Positions 1 through 7,952 of a stretch of 40,062 nt of DNA are shown piece by piece. Position 1 is the stretch's first letter. The number at the start of each line of letters is the position of its first letter. A program made the translations under genes and the position numbers. Source of the stretch: Actinomycetota bacterium (lineage in GTDB: Bacteria; Actinomycetota; Acidimicrobiia; IMCC26256; JAENVU01); NCBI GenBank assembly GCA_016870395.1, contig VGBT01000021.1, positions 1 through 40,062 of the forward strand, written 5' to 3'. A model generated the notes under the pieces. It had not been told where the DNA came from. It did no database searches and saw nothing but the letters and a program-made list of their open reading frames with translations.

Positions 1-501
1 GGAGCTGGTGGAGAAGTAAGCGCCCGTGATGTAGGCGCCCACCGCGAAGGGCGCGACCGCGATCCGGCCAGACCGCACCACGCCGAACACCACCAGCAGC
101 AACCCGAATGTGGCGACGAGCTCGCCGAGGTAGAGCCCGGCACCGTCACGCACCTTCGTGGAGAGCTCGACCGCCGGGAGGTCGAACATCAGGTTGGCGA
201 CCATCGCACCGATCGCCGCGCCCACGAGCTGCGCGCCGACGTACGCGGCCGCCTCCCCGTTCCAGCTGAAACCGCCGAAGACGCGGTCGGCGAGCGTCAC
301 GACGGGATTGAGGTGGGCACCCGGCACCGACCCGACCGCGAGGATGATCGCAACACGCGCGGCCCCCGTGGCAACCGCGTTCTCGAGCAGCTCCAGCCCG
401 GTGTCGCCCGGGCTCAGGCGCTGCGCCGCGATCCCGTAGCCGATGACGGCCACGAGCAGCAGCCCGGTGCCGAGCCCCTCGGCCCCGACCCGGCGGGCCA
501 T
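1..501 (-). CDS. Aquaporin / MIP-family channel, C-terminus beyond window edge
   Basis: Partial gene of 167 codons visible, reading off the left edge. The protein is an integral membrane channel for water or small neutral solutes. The first pore half-helix motif is visible as GAHLNPVVTL (an NPV variant of the usual NPA). The last visible residues, PFAVGAYITGAYFSTSS, match the segment that in this family immediately precedes the second NPA motif, which must lie outside the window. Hydrophobic segments alternate as expected for a six-helix channel. ATG at 501 is chosen because it starts a short N-terminus (MARRVGA) directly before the first membrane helix. It lies 13 bases downstream of an NYN-domain remnant on the same strand. 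Whether it carries water, glycerol or metalloids cannot be told without the selectivity-filter residues of the missing half. Confidence 0.85.
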   Translation of the reverse strand, partial: MARRVGAEGLGTGLLLVAVIGYGIAAQRLSPGDTGLELLENAVATGAARVAIILAVGSVPGAHLNPVVTLADRVFGGFSWNGEAAAYVGAQLVGAAIGAMVANLMFDLPAVELSTKVRDGAGLYLGELVATFGLLLVVFGVVRSGRIAVAPFAVGAYITGAYFSTSS

Positions 502-514
502 CCCCCGGTCTACG

Positions 515-790
515 TCAGGCTTGCAGCGCGCGGGCGAGGGTGCCGGAGGAGAGCACCGTGGCGCCCGTCCGCTCCGCGTGCTCGCGCACCCACCCGTCGG
601 AGGAGACCACGAGGACCGGTACAGTCACGGGCAGGACGGCGGCCTCCGCCACGATCACCGCGTCGGCCTCCTCCCCCGGCGCCGAGAAGCGCACCCCGGC
701 GCCCGAAGCTCGCTTCACCGGAACGGGAGTGAGCTTCGGGTGGTGTGCCCGGCCTCGGGGCCGGCAGTACCATGGCCGGTCTTCCCGCAA
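515..790 (-). pseudogene. Remnant of an NYN-domain (PIN-like nuclease) protein
   Basis: A 91-codon open frame whose second half resembles the end of YacP/NYN-type RNase-like domains: a GVRFSAPGEEAD segment, then a hydrophobic strand ending PVLVVSSDGWVREHAE and a final GATVLSSGTLARAL. In the family these segments follow an N-terminal half holding the first catalytic aspartates (a VDGxN motif), which is absent. The first 24 residues are rich in Arg, Pro and His and look non-coding, and the upstream space is taken by the divergent yjbQ gene. The domain therefore appears N-terminally truncated. A short protein starting at GTG 718 is possible but would lack the active site. The family assignment rests on a short stretch. 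Confidence 0.45.
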
Positions 791-830
791 CCGGCATCGG
801 AGCCGGTCGCGCTTGGATCAGTGGAGCGCC

Positions 831-1250
831 ATGCAGGCCCGGTACGAGGAGTACTCGCTCGACACGCAGGGCGACGGCGAGGTCGTCGACGTCACAGCCC
901 TCGCCCAGAAGGCGATCGACAACAGCGGGTTGCACGACGGCCTCTGCACGGTCTTCGTGGCGCACTCCACCTGTGGGATGACCACGATCGAGTACGAGCC
1001 GGGCTGCAACGCCGACCTCGGCACCGTGCTCGAACGCATCGCGCCCGAGGGCGGCCGGTGGGAGCACAACGAGCGCAACGCCGACACCAACGGCCACAGC
1101 CACGCACGCGCAGCGCTCATCGGGCCCTCGGTCGTGGTGCCGTTTGCAGGGGGCGAGCTCGTCCTCGGCGTGTGGCAGAAGGTCGTCTGCGTCGACTTCG
1201 ATGACCGGCCCCGCACGCGCAAGGTGGTCGTGCAGCTCCTCGGCGTCTGA
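831..1250 (+). CDS. yjbQ: YjbQ family protein (UPF0047, secondary thiamine-phosphate synthase type)
   Basis: A 139-residue protein matching the full length of the YjbQ/UPF0047 family. Diagnostic pieces are visible in order: FVAHSTCGMTTIEYEPG near residue 45, an ERIAPEGGRWEHNERNADTN stretch, then HSHARAALIGPSVVVPF and the C-terminal LGVWQKVVCVDFDDRPRTRK. Members show weak thiamine-phosphate synthase activity, but the physiological role is unsettled; the conserved histidines probably bind a metal or phosphate. ATG 831 is preceded by GGAG with a 4-base spacer and gives the usual family N-terminus; longer in-frame extensions upstream look non-coding. It is divergent from the NYN remnant and convergent with the zinc-ribbon gene at 1272. 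Confidence 0.9.
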   Translation: MQARYEEYSLDTQGDGEVVDVTALAQKAIDNSGLHDGLCTVFVAHSTCGMTTIEYEPGCNADLGTVLERIAPEGGRWEHNERNADTNGHSHARAALIGPSVVVPFAGGELVLGVWQKVVCVDFDDRPRTRKVVVQLLGV

Positions 1251-1271
1251 GCCCGGCGCCGGGGCACGCGT

Positions 1272-1550
1272 TCAGACCCCGCCGGCCGCGTCGGCCCTGT
1301 CGGTCACGGCGTCGGTCACGGCGTCGCCCGAGAGCACCTCGATTGCCTCGCCCGTCGCGCCGCACCAGCGGCACGCGACCTCCTCGACGTCCTCGGCCAG
1401 CACCTCCGCGCTCTCCACCTCGAGCTCGCCCCCCACGCTGAAGTGGTGGAACTCCTTGACCCGCCGGGTCACGGTGACGTCGAAGCGGGTGAGATTGCCG
1501 CACGCCGAGCACCGGTAGCGGCTCGGTGGCGCGGCCATGGCGGCGATCAT
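1272..1550 (-). CDS. Small zinc-ribbon protein, function unknown
   Basis: 92 residues with two CxxC knuckles, CSACGN near residue 19 and CRWCGATG near residue 61, which together would hold one zinc ion. Between them is a compact acidic segment (GGELEVESAEVLAEDVEEV). The arrangement resembles small actinobacterial zinc-ribbon proteins without assigned function; I do not recognise a catalytic motif. An alternative ATG lies four codons in, at 1538, giving MAAPPSRYRC. The gene is divergent from the exonuclease fusion, whose start is 57 bases away, so they share a short promoter region. Confidence 0.7.
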   Translation of the reverse strand: MIAAMAAPPSRYRCSACGNLTRFDVTVTRRVKEFHHFSVGGELEVESAEVLAEDVEEVACRWCGATGEAIEVLSGDAVTDAVTDRADAAGGV

Positions 1551-1606
1551 ACCGACGCGAGGTCGGATCCCCCCTGGCGAACGCCTGTTCGCTATGGTTG
1601 CGGTCG

Positions 1607-3271
1607 ATGCTTACCTCCCCGCGCCCCGCGCAGCCCAGCTTCGACGACCTCGGCACGCCGCTCTCCGAGGTCACGTTCGTGGTGCTCGACCTCGAGACGA
1701 CCGGCGCGGCGCCCGACTCGGCCGCGATCACCGAGGTCGGCGCGGTCAAGTACCGCGCCGGCGAGCTGCTCGGCACGTTCCAGACGCTGGTGAACCCCGG
1801 CGTGCCGATCCCTCCGTTCATCACCGTGCTGACCGGGATCACGGAGGCGATGGTGCTCCCCGCGCCACCCATCGACGAGGTCCTCCCGCCGCTGCTCGAG
1901 TTCATCGGCGGCGCGGTGATCGTGGGCCACAACGTGCGCTTCGACTGCTCCTTCCTCGACGCTGCGCTCGAGACACGCGGCTACGACCGGCTCGCGCACC
2001 GTCGGGTCGACACCCTCGGCCTCGCGCGGCGCCTGGTCCGAGACGAGGTCCCCGACCTGAAGCTCTCGACCCTCGCACGCCACCTGCGCGTCTCCGTGCA
2101 GCCGAACCACCGCGCCCTCGCCGACGCGCGAGCGACGGCCGAGGTGCTCCACGCAATGCTCGAGCGCGCCGGGACGCTCGGAGTACTCGGCCTCGACGAC
2201 CTGCTCGAGCTCCCGACGATCCGCGCCCACCCGTCGGCGACCAAGCTCCGGCTCACGGCCCGGCTCCCCCGCCGCCCGGGCGTCTACCTCTTCAAGGACC
2301 GGACGGGACGGGTCCTCTACGTGGGCAAGGCGGCAAACCTCCGGTCCCGCGTTCGCTCCTACTTCGGCGGCGACGACCGCAAGAAGGTCCCGCAGCTGCT
2401 GCGCGAGACGGAGGCCATCGACTGGATCGAGTGCGCCGACGACCTCGAGGCGTCGGTGCGCGAGGCCCGTCTCATCCGCGACCTCGAGCCGCGATTCAAC
2501 CGGCGCGGCAAGGGCTGGCGCGCGTACGCGTACCTGAAGCTCACTCTCGGCGAGCGCTTCCCGCGGCTGTCGGTCGTGCGCGACGTCCGCGACGACGGCG
2601 CGCTCTACCTCGGCCCCCTGCACTCGTCACGCGCGGCCCAGACCGTGCGCGAGGCGATCGAGTCGTCGGTGCCACTCAGACGCTGCAACCGCCGCGTCGC
2701 TCGGAGCGCACCGATTACGGCCGACACCCCCTGCCCGCCCGCGCAGCTCGGCGTCGCAAGCTGTCCGTGCCGAGGGCACACCGCGGAGGATGACTACGCG
2801 GCCGTCGTTGACGCCGTGGTGCAGGGGCTGCGCGACGAGCCCGCGCTGCTGCTCGCGCCGCTCGAGGCACGCATGGAGCGACTCGCCCGGGAAGAGCGGT
2901 TCGAGGAGGCGGCGCTGACCCGCGACCGCGCCGCGGCGCTCTCCCGAGCGCTGCGGCGGCATCGCATGCTCACGTGGCTGCGCGAGTCGGGCCGCATGCG
3001 GTTCCTCACCGCGACCGGCGTGGTCGAGCTCGTCGACGGCCGCCTCGTGCTCGCCGGCGACACGGCGGCGCTGCCGTTCGACGCCGCCTCACACGTGACC
3101 GACCGGCGCGACGTCGGCGAGCTTCTCCTCGTCGCGCGCTGGATCGAACGCGCCACGGGCTCCGGCGCTGCTCGACTGCTCGGCGCCACCACCGCGCCCG
3201 CCTCGCCGCGCGGAGGCGCGCTGCCGAGCTACGAGATCGTGTCGCGGCGGGGGATGCGGCGAGGTCGCTGA
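1607..3271 (+). CDS. DEDD exonuclease / UvrC-like GIY-YIG endonuclease fusion
   Basis: A 554-residue two-domain nuclease. Residues about 20-185 form a DnaQ-type 3'-5' exonuclease with ExoI (D28 and E30 in LDLETTG), ExoII (H108 to D113, HNVRFD) and ExoIII (H168...D173, HRALADA). Residues about 215-310 form the UvrC N-terminal GIY-YIG domain, with GVYLF at 225 and LYVGKAANLRSRV at 237. The remainder has a cysteine-containing Cho/UvrC-like region (PCPP, SCPC) and a basic tail. Actinobacteria commonly carry this fusion, thought to act as a Cho-like incision/trimming nuclease in DNA repair; the role here is inferred from the domains. ATG 1607 is chosen because TATGGT lies 8 bases upstream with no Shine-Dalgarno sequence, suggesting a leaderless message. 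Its end overlaps the convergent gene at 3229 by 43 bases. Confidence 0.9.
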   Translation: MLTSPRPAQPSFDDLGTPLSEVTFVVLDLETTGAAPDSAAITEVGAVKYRAGELLGTFQTLVNPGVPIPPFITVLTGITEAMVLPAPPIDEVLPPLLEFIGGAVIVGHNVRFDCSFLDAALETRGYDRLAHRRVDTLGLARRLVRDEVPDLKLSTLARHLRVSVQPNHRALADARATAEVLHAMLERAGTLGVLGLDDLLELPTIRAHPSATKLRLTARLPRRPGVYLFKDRTGRVLYVGKAANLRSRVRSYFGGDDRKKVPQLLRETEAIDWIECADDLEASVREARLIRDLEPRFNRRGKGWRAYAYLKLTLGERFPRLSVVRDVRDDGALYLGPLHSSRAAQTVREAIESSVPLRRCNRRVARSAPITADTPCPPAQLGVASCPCRGHTAEDDYAAVVDAVVQGLRDEPALLLAPLEARMERLAREERFEEAALTRDRAAALSRALRRHRMLTWLRESGRMRFLTATGVVELVDGRLVLAGDTAALPFDAASHVTDRRDVGELLLVARWIERATGSGAARLLGATTAPASPRGGALPSYEIVSRRGMRRGR

Positions 3272-4080
3272 GCGGTCCCGGTGTCGGGCGTCGACGCGGG
3301 TTGAACCGAGGTGGACCGCTCGGGCACCCGGCGAGGGACCGCCTCGGTCCGCGCGGGATCGTCGCTCGCGGCTGCCGGGGCCGTCGCGGCGGGCGCAGGC
3401 ACGGGAACCTCCGGCATCGGCCTGGACACGCGGGTCGCGCGCGCGTCCGGCGATCCGGCGGCCGACGTACGGGGCGGGACCTCGCGGCGGTGGCTCCACC
3501 AGCGGGTGCCCTCGATGAACAGCGTCGCCAACGCGGCCGTCACCAGCGCGAGCATCGGGACGAGGAGGCACACGCGCACGTAGCGCAGAATCCCCGTGCT
3601 CGTCATGATGTCGAGCAGGCTGTCGCTGGTCAGAATCCCGGTGACCCTTGCGAACCAGCGCACGAACACGACACCGAGCACGAACGCTACGACCCAGGCA
3701 AGGAGCCGCATCGGCAGCCCCGCGACCGCCGGGACGTGCTCGCGCCTCGGGGAGCTCGCGCGCGGCCGGGAGAGCGGCACGCGCCCCGCCGGCGCAGCGT
3801 CGACTCCGGTTGCAGGCGCCGCCGACCTGGGCAAGACGCCCGTCGAGTCGCGAGCCGCGGCCCCACCACGTTCGACGGCAGCGGCGCGCGCACCTGCACC
3901 GACAGCGGGACTCGGACTCGTCGCGGCGACGCCGACGGGCTCTCGCGCGTCGGACCGGCGGTATTCGACCGGGGTCTTCAGCAAACGGCCGCAGCTCGCG
4001 CAGGTGAAGATCGGATCGCCGTCGAGCGCGTCGAGTCGGTGCTTGAACCCGCACGCCGGACATTGCAGCGCGTTCGCCAA
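3229..4080 (-). CDS. Zinc-ribbon membrane protein of unknown function
   Basis: 283 residues. The N-terminus has a zinc ribbon, CPACGFKHRL at residue 8 and CASCGRLLKTP at 27, which would face the cytoplasm. A Pro/Ala/Arg-rich linker to about residue 120 leads to two hydrophobic segments (MRLLAWVVAFVLGVVFVRWF and VRVCLLVPMLALVTAALATL). The C-terminal third is Pro/Ala/Arg-rich and probably disordered. The layout resembles MJ0042/zinc-ribbon membrane proteins of unknown role. It begins 2 bases after the trpD stop, so it is very likely translated from the same message, though nothing links it to tryptophan synthesis. Its 3' end overlaps the convergent exonuclease gene. Confidence 0.75.
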   Translation of the reverse strand: MANALQCPACGFKHRLDALDGDPIFTCASCGRLLKTPVEYRRSDAREPVGVAATSPSPAVGAGARAAAVERGGAAARDSTGVLPRSAAPATGVDAAPAGRVPLSRPRASSPRREHVPAVAGLPMRLLAWVVAFVLGVVFVRWFARVTGILTSDSLLDIMTSTGILRYVRVCLLVPMLALVTAALATLFIEGTRWWSHRREVPPRTSAAGSPDARATRVSRPMPEVPVPAPAATAPAAASDDPARTEAVPRRVPERSTSVQPASTPDTGTAQRPRRIPRRDTIS

Positions 4081-4082
4081 CG

Positions 4083-5150
4083 CTACCGACCCTCCCCCGC
4101 TCGAGCCTCGGCGCTCGTCGCGACCCAGCGCTCGAGCGTACCGGCCGCGGCGCCCGCGTCGATGGCCGCCGCCGCACGCGCGACGCCGTCAGCCATGTCC
4201 TGGGCGAGGTCCGCGACCGTCAGCGCGGCGGCAGCGTTGAGCAGGACGACGTCGCGCATCGGCCCCGGCTCCCCACCCAGCACACGACGGGCGATCTCGG
4301 CGTTGTCGGCGGGCGCGCCACCGCGCAGGTCATCCGTGCCCGCGCGCTCGATGCCGAGGTCGAGCGGATCGAGCACGTACCGGTGCACCTCGCCCTCGCG
4401 CAGCTCGCGGACGGTCGACACGTCGGTGGTCGTGAGCTCGTCGAGGCCGTCGTGGCCGAAGAAGACCATCGCCCGGGTCGCGCCGAGCTCGGCCAGCGTC
4501 GCGACGATCCGGTCGGCCATCGCCGGGTCGCTGACCCCCACCACCTGCCGCCGAACCCGCGCCGGGTTGGCCAGTGGACCCAGGAAGTTGAACGTGGTTG
4601 GCACGCCAAGTTCCTTGCGAGCGCGCCCGGCGAAGCGCATCGCGGCATGGAAGCGCGGGGCGAAGCAGAAGCCGATGCCGACCTCGTCGATGCAGCGCGC
4701 GACACCCTCGGGTCCGAGATCGATCACGACGTCGAGAGCCTCGAGGAGATCTGCCGAGCCACACGCCGACGACGCCGCCCGGTTGCCGTTCTTGGCCACG
4801 CGGGCGCCCGCCCCGGCGACCACGATCGCCGCGAGCGTCGAGATGTTCAACGTTTGCGACCGGTCACCGCCCGTGCCACAGGTATCGACCAGCGCGATGC
4901 CATTGCGCTCCTGCGCCACTGGCACGGCCTCCGCGTACCCGAGCATCGTGCGGACCAACGTGGCCAGCTCGTCGGGCGTCTCGCCCTTTGCGCGCAGCAG
5001 CGCGGCGAACGCGGCGATCTGCGCGTCGGTGGCGTTGCCCTCCAGGATCGTCGCCATCGCGTCGCGCACGAGCCCGAGCTCGAGGTCGACGCCGCGCAGG
5101 AGCGGGCCGAGCACGTCGGGCCAGGCCACTCGCGCGTCGTTGGAGTTCAC
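4083..5150 (-). CDS. trpD: Anthranilate phosphoribosyltransferase
   Basis: Transfers the phosphoribosyl group of PRPP to anthranilate, the second committed step of tryptophan synthesis, in the cytoplasm. The 355-residue protein has the family hallmarks: CGTGGDRSQTLNIS (PRPP/Mg binding), KNGNRAASSACGSADLLEAL and FNFLGPLANPARVRRQVVGV. Length is typical (about 340-350). The start is taken as GTG 5150, 4 bases after the stop of the acyl-CoA dehydrogenase, giving MNSNDARVAWPDVL; the longer in-frame extension runs inside the upstream gene. It stands alone without other trp genes, a common arrangement in Actinobacteria. Translation is probably coupled to the dehydrogenase upstream and the zinc-ribbon protein downstream. 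Confidence 0.95.
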   Translation of the reverse strand: MNSNDARVAWPDVLGPLLRGVDLELGLVRDAMATILEGNATDAQIAAFAALLRAKGETPDELATLVRTMLGYAEAVPVAQERNGIALVDTCGTGGDRSQTLNISTLAAIVVAGAGARVAKNGNRAASSACGSADLLEALDVVIDLGPEGVARCIDEVGIGFCFAPRFHAAMRFAGRARKELGVPTTFNFLGPLANPARVRRQVVGVSDPAMADRIVATLAELGATRAMVFFGHDGLDELTTTDVSTVRELREGEVHRYVLDPLDLGIERAGTDDLRGGAPADNAEIARRVLGGEPGPMRDVVLLNAAAALTVADLAQDMADGVARAAAAIDAGAAAGTLERWVATSAEARAGEGR

Positions 5151-5154
5151 GGCG

Positions 5155-6321
5155 TCAGTCCCACCAGAGATCGTGGTCGAGCACGCCCTTCGCAATCAGC
5201 CCGAGCTGGATCTGCGACGTGCCTTCGACGATCGTTAGCTGCTTCGCGTCGCGGTAGTAGAGCTCCATCGGGTGATCCTGCATGTAACCGGCGGCGCCGA
5301 GCATCTGGAGTGTGTGGTTGCTCACCTTCACCGCGAGCTCGGTCGCGTAGTACTTGCACATGGAGAGGTAGGGAACCCACTTCTTATTGTACTGCCCACG
5401 GTCGGCCATCCATGCGGCCCGGTAGGTGAGCAGCCGCGCGGCTTCGATCTCGGTGGCGAGCTCGGCGATCCTCCACTGGATCCCCTGCATGTCGGCGATC
5501 GTCTCGGTGAACGCCGCGCGCGACTTCGCGTACTCGACTGCGTACATCAGCGCGCCTTCGGCGAGGCCGATGCCCCGGGCCGCGACGATGGGACGCATGG
5601 CGTTGAGCCCGAGCATGCAGATCCGAAAGCCGCCGATCTCGCCGACGACGTTCGCTGCGGGAACCCGAACCTCGTCGAGGATCAGCTCTCCCGTGTCGAC
5701 GCCGCGCACCCCCATCTTCTTGTCGGTGCGCCCGATCGAAAGCCCGGGCGTCTCCCGGTCGACGATGAACACGCTGATGCTGTCATGCGCTCGCGAGTCG
5801 GCCGGGCCCGTCTTCGCGAAGACGCAGTACCAGTCGGCCTGGACCACCCCACTCATCCAGCACTTCGTGCCGGTGAGGACCCAGTCGTCGCCGTCGGCCA
5901 CCGCCCGCGTGCGCATCCCCATCACGTCGCTGCCGGCCTGCGGCTCCGACAGCCCGAAGGCCGCCCGCTGGGCGCCGTCGGCGATGGACGGGAGGTACTT
6001 GCGCTTCTGCTCCTCGGACCCGGCGATGAGCAGCGACCCCGTGGGGAGACGGGTGAGCAGCAGTATCAGCGCGGCGGCGTTGGAGTACTTCGCCACCTCC
6101 TCGATCGCGATCGTGAGGCCGAGGATGCCGGCCCCCGAGCCGCCGTACTCCTCGGGGATGCACAGGCCCGTGAGGCCCGTCTCCACGAAGAGCTCGAAGA
6201 GGTCCTGGGGGTAGGCCTCGTCGAGGTCGATCTCGCGGGCCCGCGGCGCGACCCGCTCCTGGGCGAGCTGGCGCACGGTGGCCTGCAGCTCCACCAGCTC
6301 GGGCGGCACGTCGAAGTCCAT
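5155..6321 (-). CDS. Acyl-CoA dehydrogenase
   Basis: FAD-dependent enzyme that introduces the alpha-beta double bond of an acyl-CoA thioester, passing electrons to ETF. The 388 residues contain the family signatures: FGLSEPQAGSDVMGMRTRA (flavin and substrate contact), WVLTGTKCWMSGVVQADWY, and near the C-terminus LYYRDAKQLTIVEGTSQIQ, where the glutamate in VEGT is at the usual catalytic-base position of short- and medium-chain enzymes. Substrate range cannot be read from sequence. ATG 6321 is used because a TAGGCT hexamer lies 10 bases upstream and residues before it look random. It heads a probable three-gene unit with trpD and the zinc-ribbon membrane protein; the functional link between them is unclear. 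Confidence 0.93.
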   Translation of the reverse strand: MDFDVPPELVELQATVRQLAQERVAPRAREIDLDEAYPQDLFELFVETGLTGLCIPEEYGGSGAGILGLTIAIEEVAKYSNAAALILLLTRLPTGSLLIAGSEEQKRKYLPSIADGAQRAAFGLSEPQAGSDVMGMRTRAVADGDDWVLTGTKCWMSGVVQADWYCVFAKTGPADSRAHDSISVFIVDRETPGLSIGRTDKKMGVRGVDTGELILDEVRVPAANVVGEIGGFRICMLGLNAMRPIVAARGIGLAEGALMYAVEYAKSRAAFTETIADMQGIQWRIAELATEIEAARLLTYRAAWMADRGQYNKKWVPYLSMCKYYATELAVKVSNHTLQMLGAAGYMQDHPMELYYRDAKQLTIVEGTSQIQLGLIAKGVLDHDLWWD

Positions 6322-6369
6322 GGTGGCGCGAAGCCTATAGGTCGACCCTCGAACACCAGGCGCCCGCAT

Positions 6370-6414
6370 CGTTGGTGATCGAAACCGTCGTAGCGACAGA
6401 TTGGATCACCAACG
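6370..6414. repeat. Nested inverted repeat between WhiB gene and acyl-CoA dehydrogenase
   Basis: Perfect 11-bp arms (CGTTGGTGATC at 6370-6380 and GATCACCAACG at 6404-6414) flank a 23-base centre that itself contains a short stem (GTCG-TAG-CGAC). It lies 17 bases after the WhiB stop and upstream of the acyl-CoA dehydrogenase. There is no T-run on either strand, so it is not a textbook intrinsic terminator. It could be a Rho-aided terminator for the WhiB message, an operator or a REP-like element. Confidence 0.6.
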
Positions 6415-6430
6415 CGGTGAGGCGGTCGGG

Positions 6431-6697
6431 TCAGGAGGCTCGGCGGCGCTGGCGGATCAGGCGGCGGCGCTCGCGCTCGGTGAGCCCACCCCAGACCCCG
6501 TGCTTCTCCCGGACGGCGAGCGCGTGCTCCAGGCAGGCCTTCCGGACCGGGCAGAGCGCGCAGATGGCCTTCGCCTCGGTCGAGTCGTCATCCTCCTCGG
6601 AGGGATGGAACACCTCCGGGTCGACGCCCTTACAGCGGGCGTGCTGCCGCCATGCGGGCGGGGGTACGACTTGTGTCATCGCAATCATGGTCTGCAT
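6431..6697 (-). CDS. WhiB-family iron-sulfur transcriptional regulator
   Basis: An 88-residue Wbl protein. Four cysteines bind a [4Fe-4S] cluster: C22 (ARCKG), C46 and C49 (ICALC) and C55 (KAC). The conserved turn HGVWGGLTERERRRL follows, and a basic tail (RQRRRAS) ends it. These proteins bind the primary sigma factor region 4 at selected promoters and respond to redox or NO. The subgroup (WhiB1, 2 or 4) is not clear; it lacks the AT-hook seen in the second WhiB of this window. Start at ATG 6697 is supported by AGGGAG 11 bases upstream; in-frame ATGs at 6688 and 6679 are alternatives. Downstream is the inverted repeat at 6370. Confidence 0.9.
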   Translation of the reverse strand: MQTMIAMTQVVPPPAWRQHARCKGVDPEVFHPSEEDDDSTEAKAICALCPVRKACLEHALAVREKHGVWGGLTERERRRLIRQRRRAS

Positions 6698-6922
6698 CCC
6701 GGGGTGAGCTCCCTGCCAACGGCCTTCTCTCGGCACGAATTCCCGTCAACCTGAGCGGCGGCGACGGCGGCCCAGCGCGGTCACCGCTTACCGATGCTCC
6801 GGCTCGCCCTAGCGCGAGCCCGGGACGCCCAGCGACATGCCTGAGCCTCCCGGGCGAGCCGGCCGGCGCCGGCTCGGTACGCTGCCCGGCGTGTCCGCCA
6901 TCACCACGGCCCCGGCCCGGCC

Positions 6923-7438
6923 ATGAGCACCGTCGACGGCCGGGCCGTCCGGCACGGCGCCCTGTGGGGTCTCGTCGTGATCGCGCTCCTCAGCGTCCTG
7001 CGCGCAGTCGTCGACCGCACCGTGCAGGACTTCGACGGCTCGATCTGGTCGCTGCTCTATGTCATCGGGATCTGGCTGGCCTTCGTCCTCGCGGGACTCA
7101 CCGCTGGGCGTCGAGCCCCCGACACGCCGCTCTCGAACGGGATCGTCGCGGGGATGGTCGCGTACCTCCTTTGGGTCCCGGTCCGGGCAGTGATCGAGCT
7201 CGTGCGCGACCAGCCCGGTGGGCTCTTCAGCGGGCAGGACGCGCCGTACACGCCCGGTCGGGCCTTCGGCGCGCTCGTGCTCGCCGCGGTGTTCGGTCTC
7301 CTGGGGGGTCTGATCGGCGCGAGAATGGGCGGTGGTGGTGAGTCGGCCGGGTGGCCGCGTGCGGGCGACGCCTCCCTTCCGGGAGGCCGAGACCCGTCCG
7401 AGGAACGTCCGGACTCCACAGGGCACGGTGCTGGGTAA
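6923..7438 (+). CDS. Four-helix membrane protein whose end overlaps rnpB
   Basis: 171 residues with about four hydrophobic segments: near 14-30 (LWGLVVIALLSVL), 45-63 (LLYVIGIWLAFVLAGL), 72-90 (NGIVAGMVAYLLWVPV) and 114-132 (ALVLAAVFGLLGGLIG). No family recognised. After the last helix the frame continues through a Gly/Arg/Pro-rich tail into the 5' third of the RNase P RNA and stops with TAA at 7436-7438, about 105 bases inside rnpB. The tail composition is dictated by rnpB, so the functional protein probably ends its fold around residue 135. No convincing ribosome binding site precedes ATG 6923. Confidence 0.7.
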   Translation: MSTVDGRAVRHGALWGLVVIALLSVLRAVVDRTVQDFDGSIWSLLYVIGIWLAFVLAGLTAGRRAPDTPLSNGIVAGMVAYLLWVPVRAVIELVRDQPGGLFSGQDAPYTPGRAFGALVLAAVFGLLGGLIGARMGGGGESAGWPRAGDASLPGGRDPSEERPDSTGHGAG

Positions 7439-7739
7439 CACCCAGTCGGGGCGACCCGCAGGAAAGTGCAACAGAGAGCAGACCGCCGATGGCGGGCCGC
7501 GAGGTCCGCACAGGCAAGGGTGCAACGGTGCGGTAAGAGCGCACCAGCGCCCGGGGTGACCCGGGCGGCTCGGTAAACCCCACCGGGAGCAAGGCCAGAC
7601 AGGGAGTGAGCGGCCCGCTCGACACTCCCGGGTAGGCCGCAGGAGCCGGCGGGCAACCGTCGGCCGAGATGGATGGCTACCCAGGGCGGTTCCGCGGAAC
7701 CGCCTGGACAGAATCCGGCGTACAGGCCGACTCACCACC
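7334..7739 (+). ncRNA. rnpB: RNase P RNA, bacterial type A
   Basis: Catalytic RNA of RNase P, which trims tRNA 5' leaders. The 5' and 3' ends pair as helix P1: 15 perfect base pairs between 7334-7348 (GGTGGTGAGTCGGCC) and 7725-7739. Conserved regions are readable in order: GAGGAACGTCCGGACTCC at about 7398-7415, GCAGGAAAGTGCAACAGAGA near 7460, the L15 loop GGTAA near 7532 that binds the tRNA CCA end, and the 3' signature ACAGAATCCGGCGTACAGGCC just before P1. The roughly 400-base length fits the type A RNA. The 5' end may be a few bases earlier. The upstream membrane-protein reading frame runs into it. Confidence 0.96.
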
Positions 7740-7828
7740 GCCACCACCTCACCGGACACCCGGAGTGACCCACATCATGGTGTCCCGTGACCCATGAACG
7801 ACGCCCGGACCCCGTGCCAATCTCACGG

Positions 7829-7865
7829 AGCGTGTCGCCTCTGGACCAAGGACAACCGACACGCT
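7829..7865. repeat. Hairpin in rnpB downstream region
   Basis: Perfect 9-bp inverted repeat AGCGTGTCG (7829-7837) / CGACACGCT (7857-7865), followed at 7875-7890 by a smaller GCCTC/GAGGC stem. Lies about 90 bases after rnpB in a region without a gene. Without a T-run on either strand it is not a clear terminator. It may help end the rnpB transcript or be part of a structured RNA. Confidence 0.45.
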
Positions 7866-7900
7866 GCGCGAGGTGCCTCTCGGGCGAGGCAAGGGTGCGG

Positions 7901-7952
7901 AAAAAGGCGGTGGGGGCGCTCCTGGGCAGGGTAGGAGCGCCTCACCCACCGC
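7901..7952 (-). terminator. Strong intrinsic terminator for minus-strand transcription
   Basis: The stem is GCGGTGGG (7907-7914) with CCCACCGC (7945-7952) plus GGCGCTCCT (7915-7923) with AGGAGCGCC (7933-7941): 17 pairs with a 3-base bulge and a 9-base loop. Read on the minus strand, the stem is followed directly by CTTTTT (7906-7901). On the plus strand there is no T-run after it. No protein gene on the minus strand ends here, since flanking genes are on the plus strand, so a non-coding minus-strand transcript from within 7953-8227 is implied. Confidence 0.65.

Noticed and set aside
3228-4177. Alternative open frame overlapping the zinc-ribbon membrane protein
   Set aside because: Only the 3229-4080 frame shows the paired CxxC knuckles and membrane helices.
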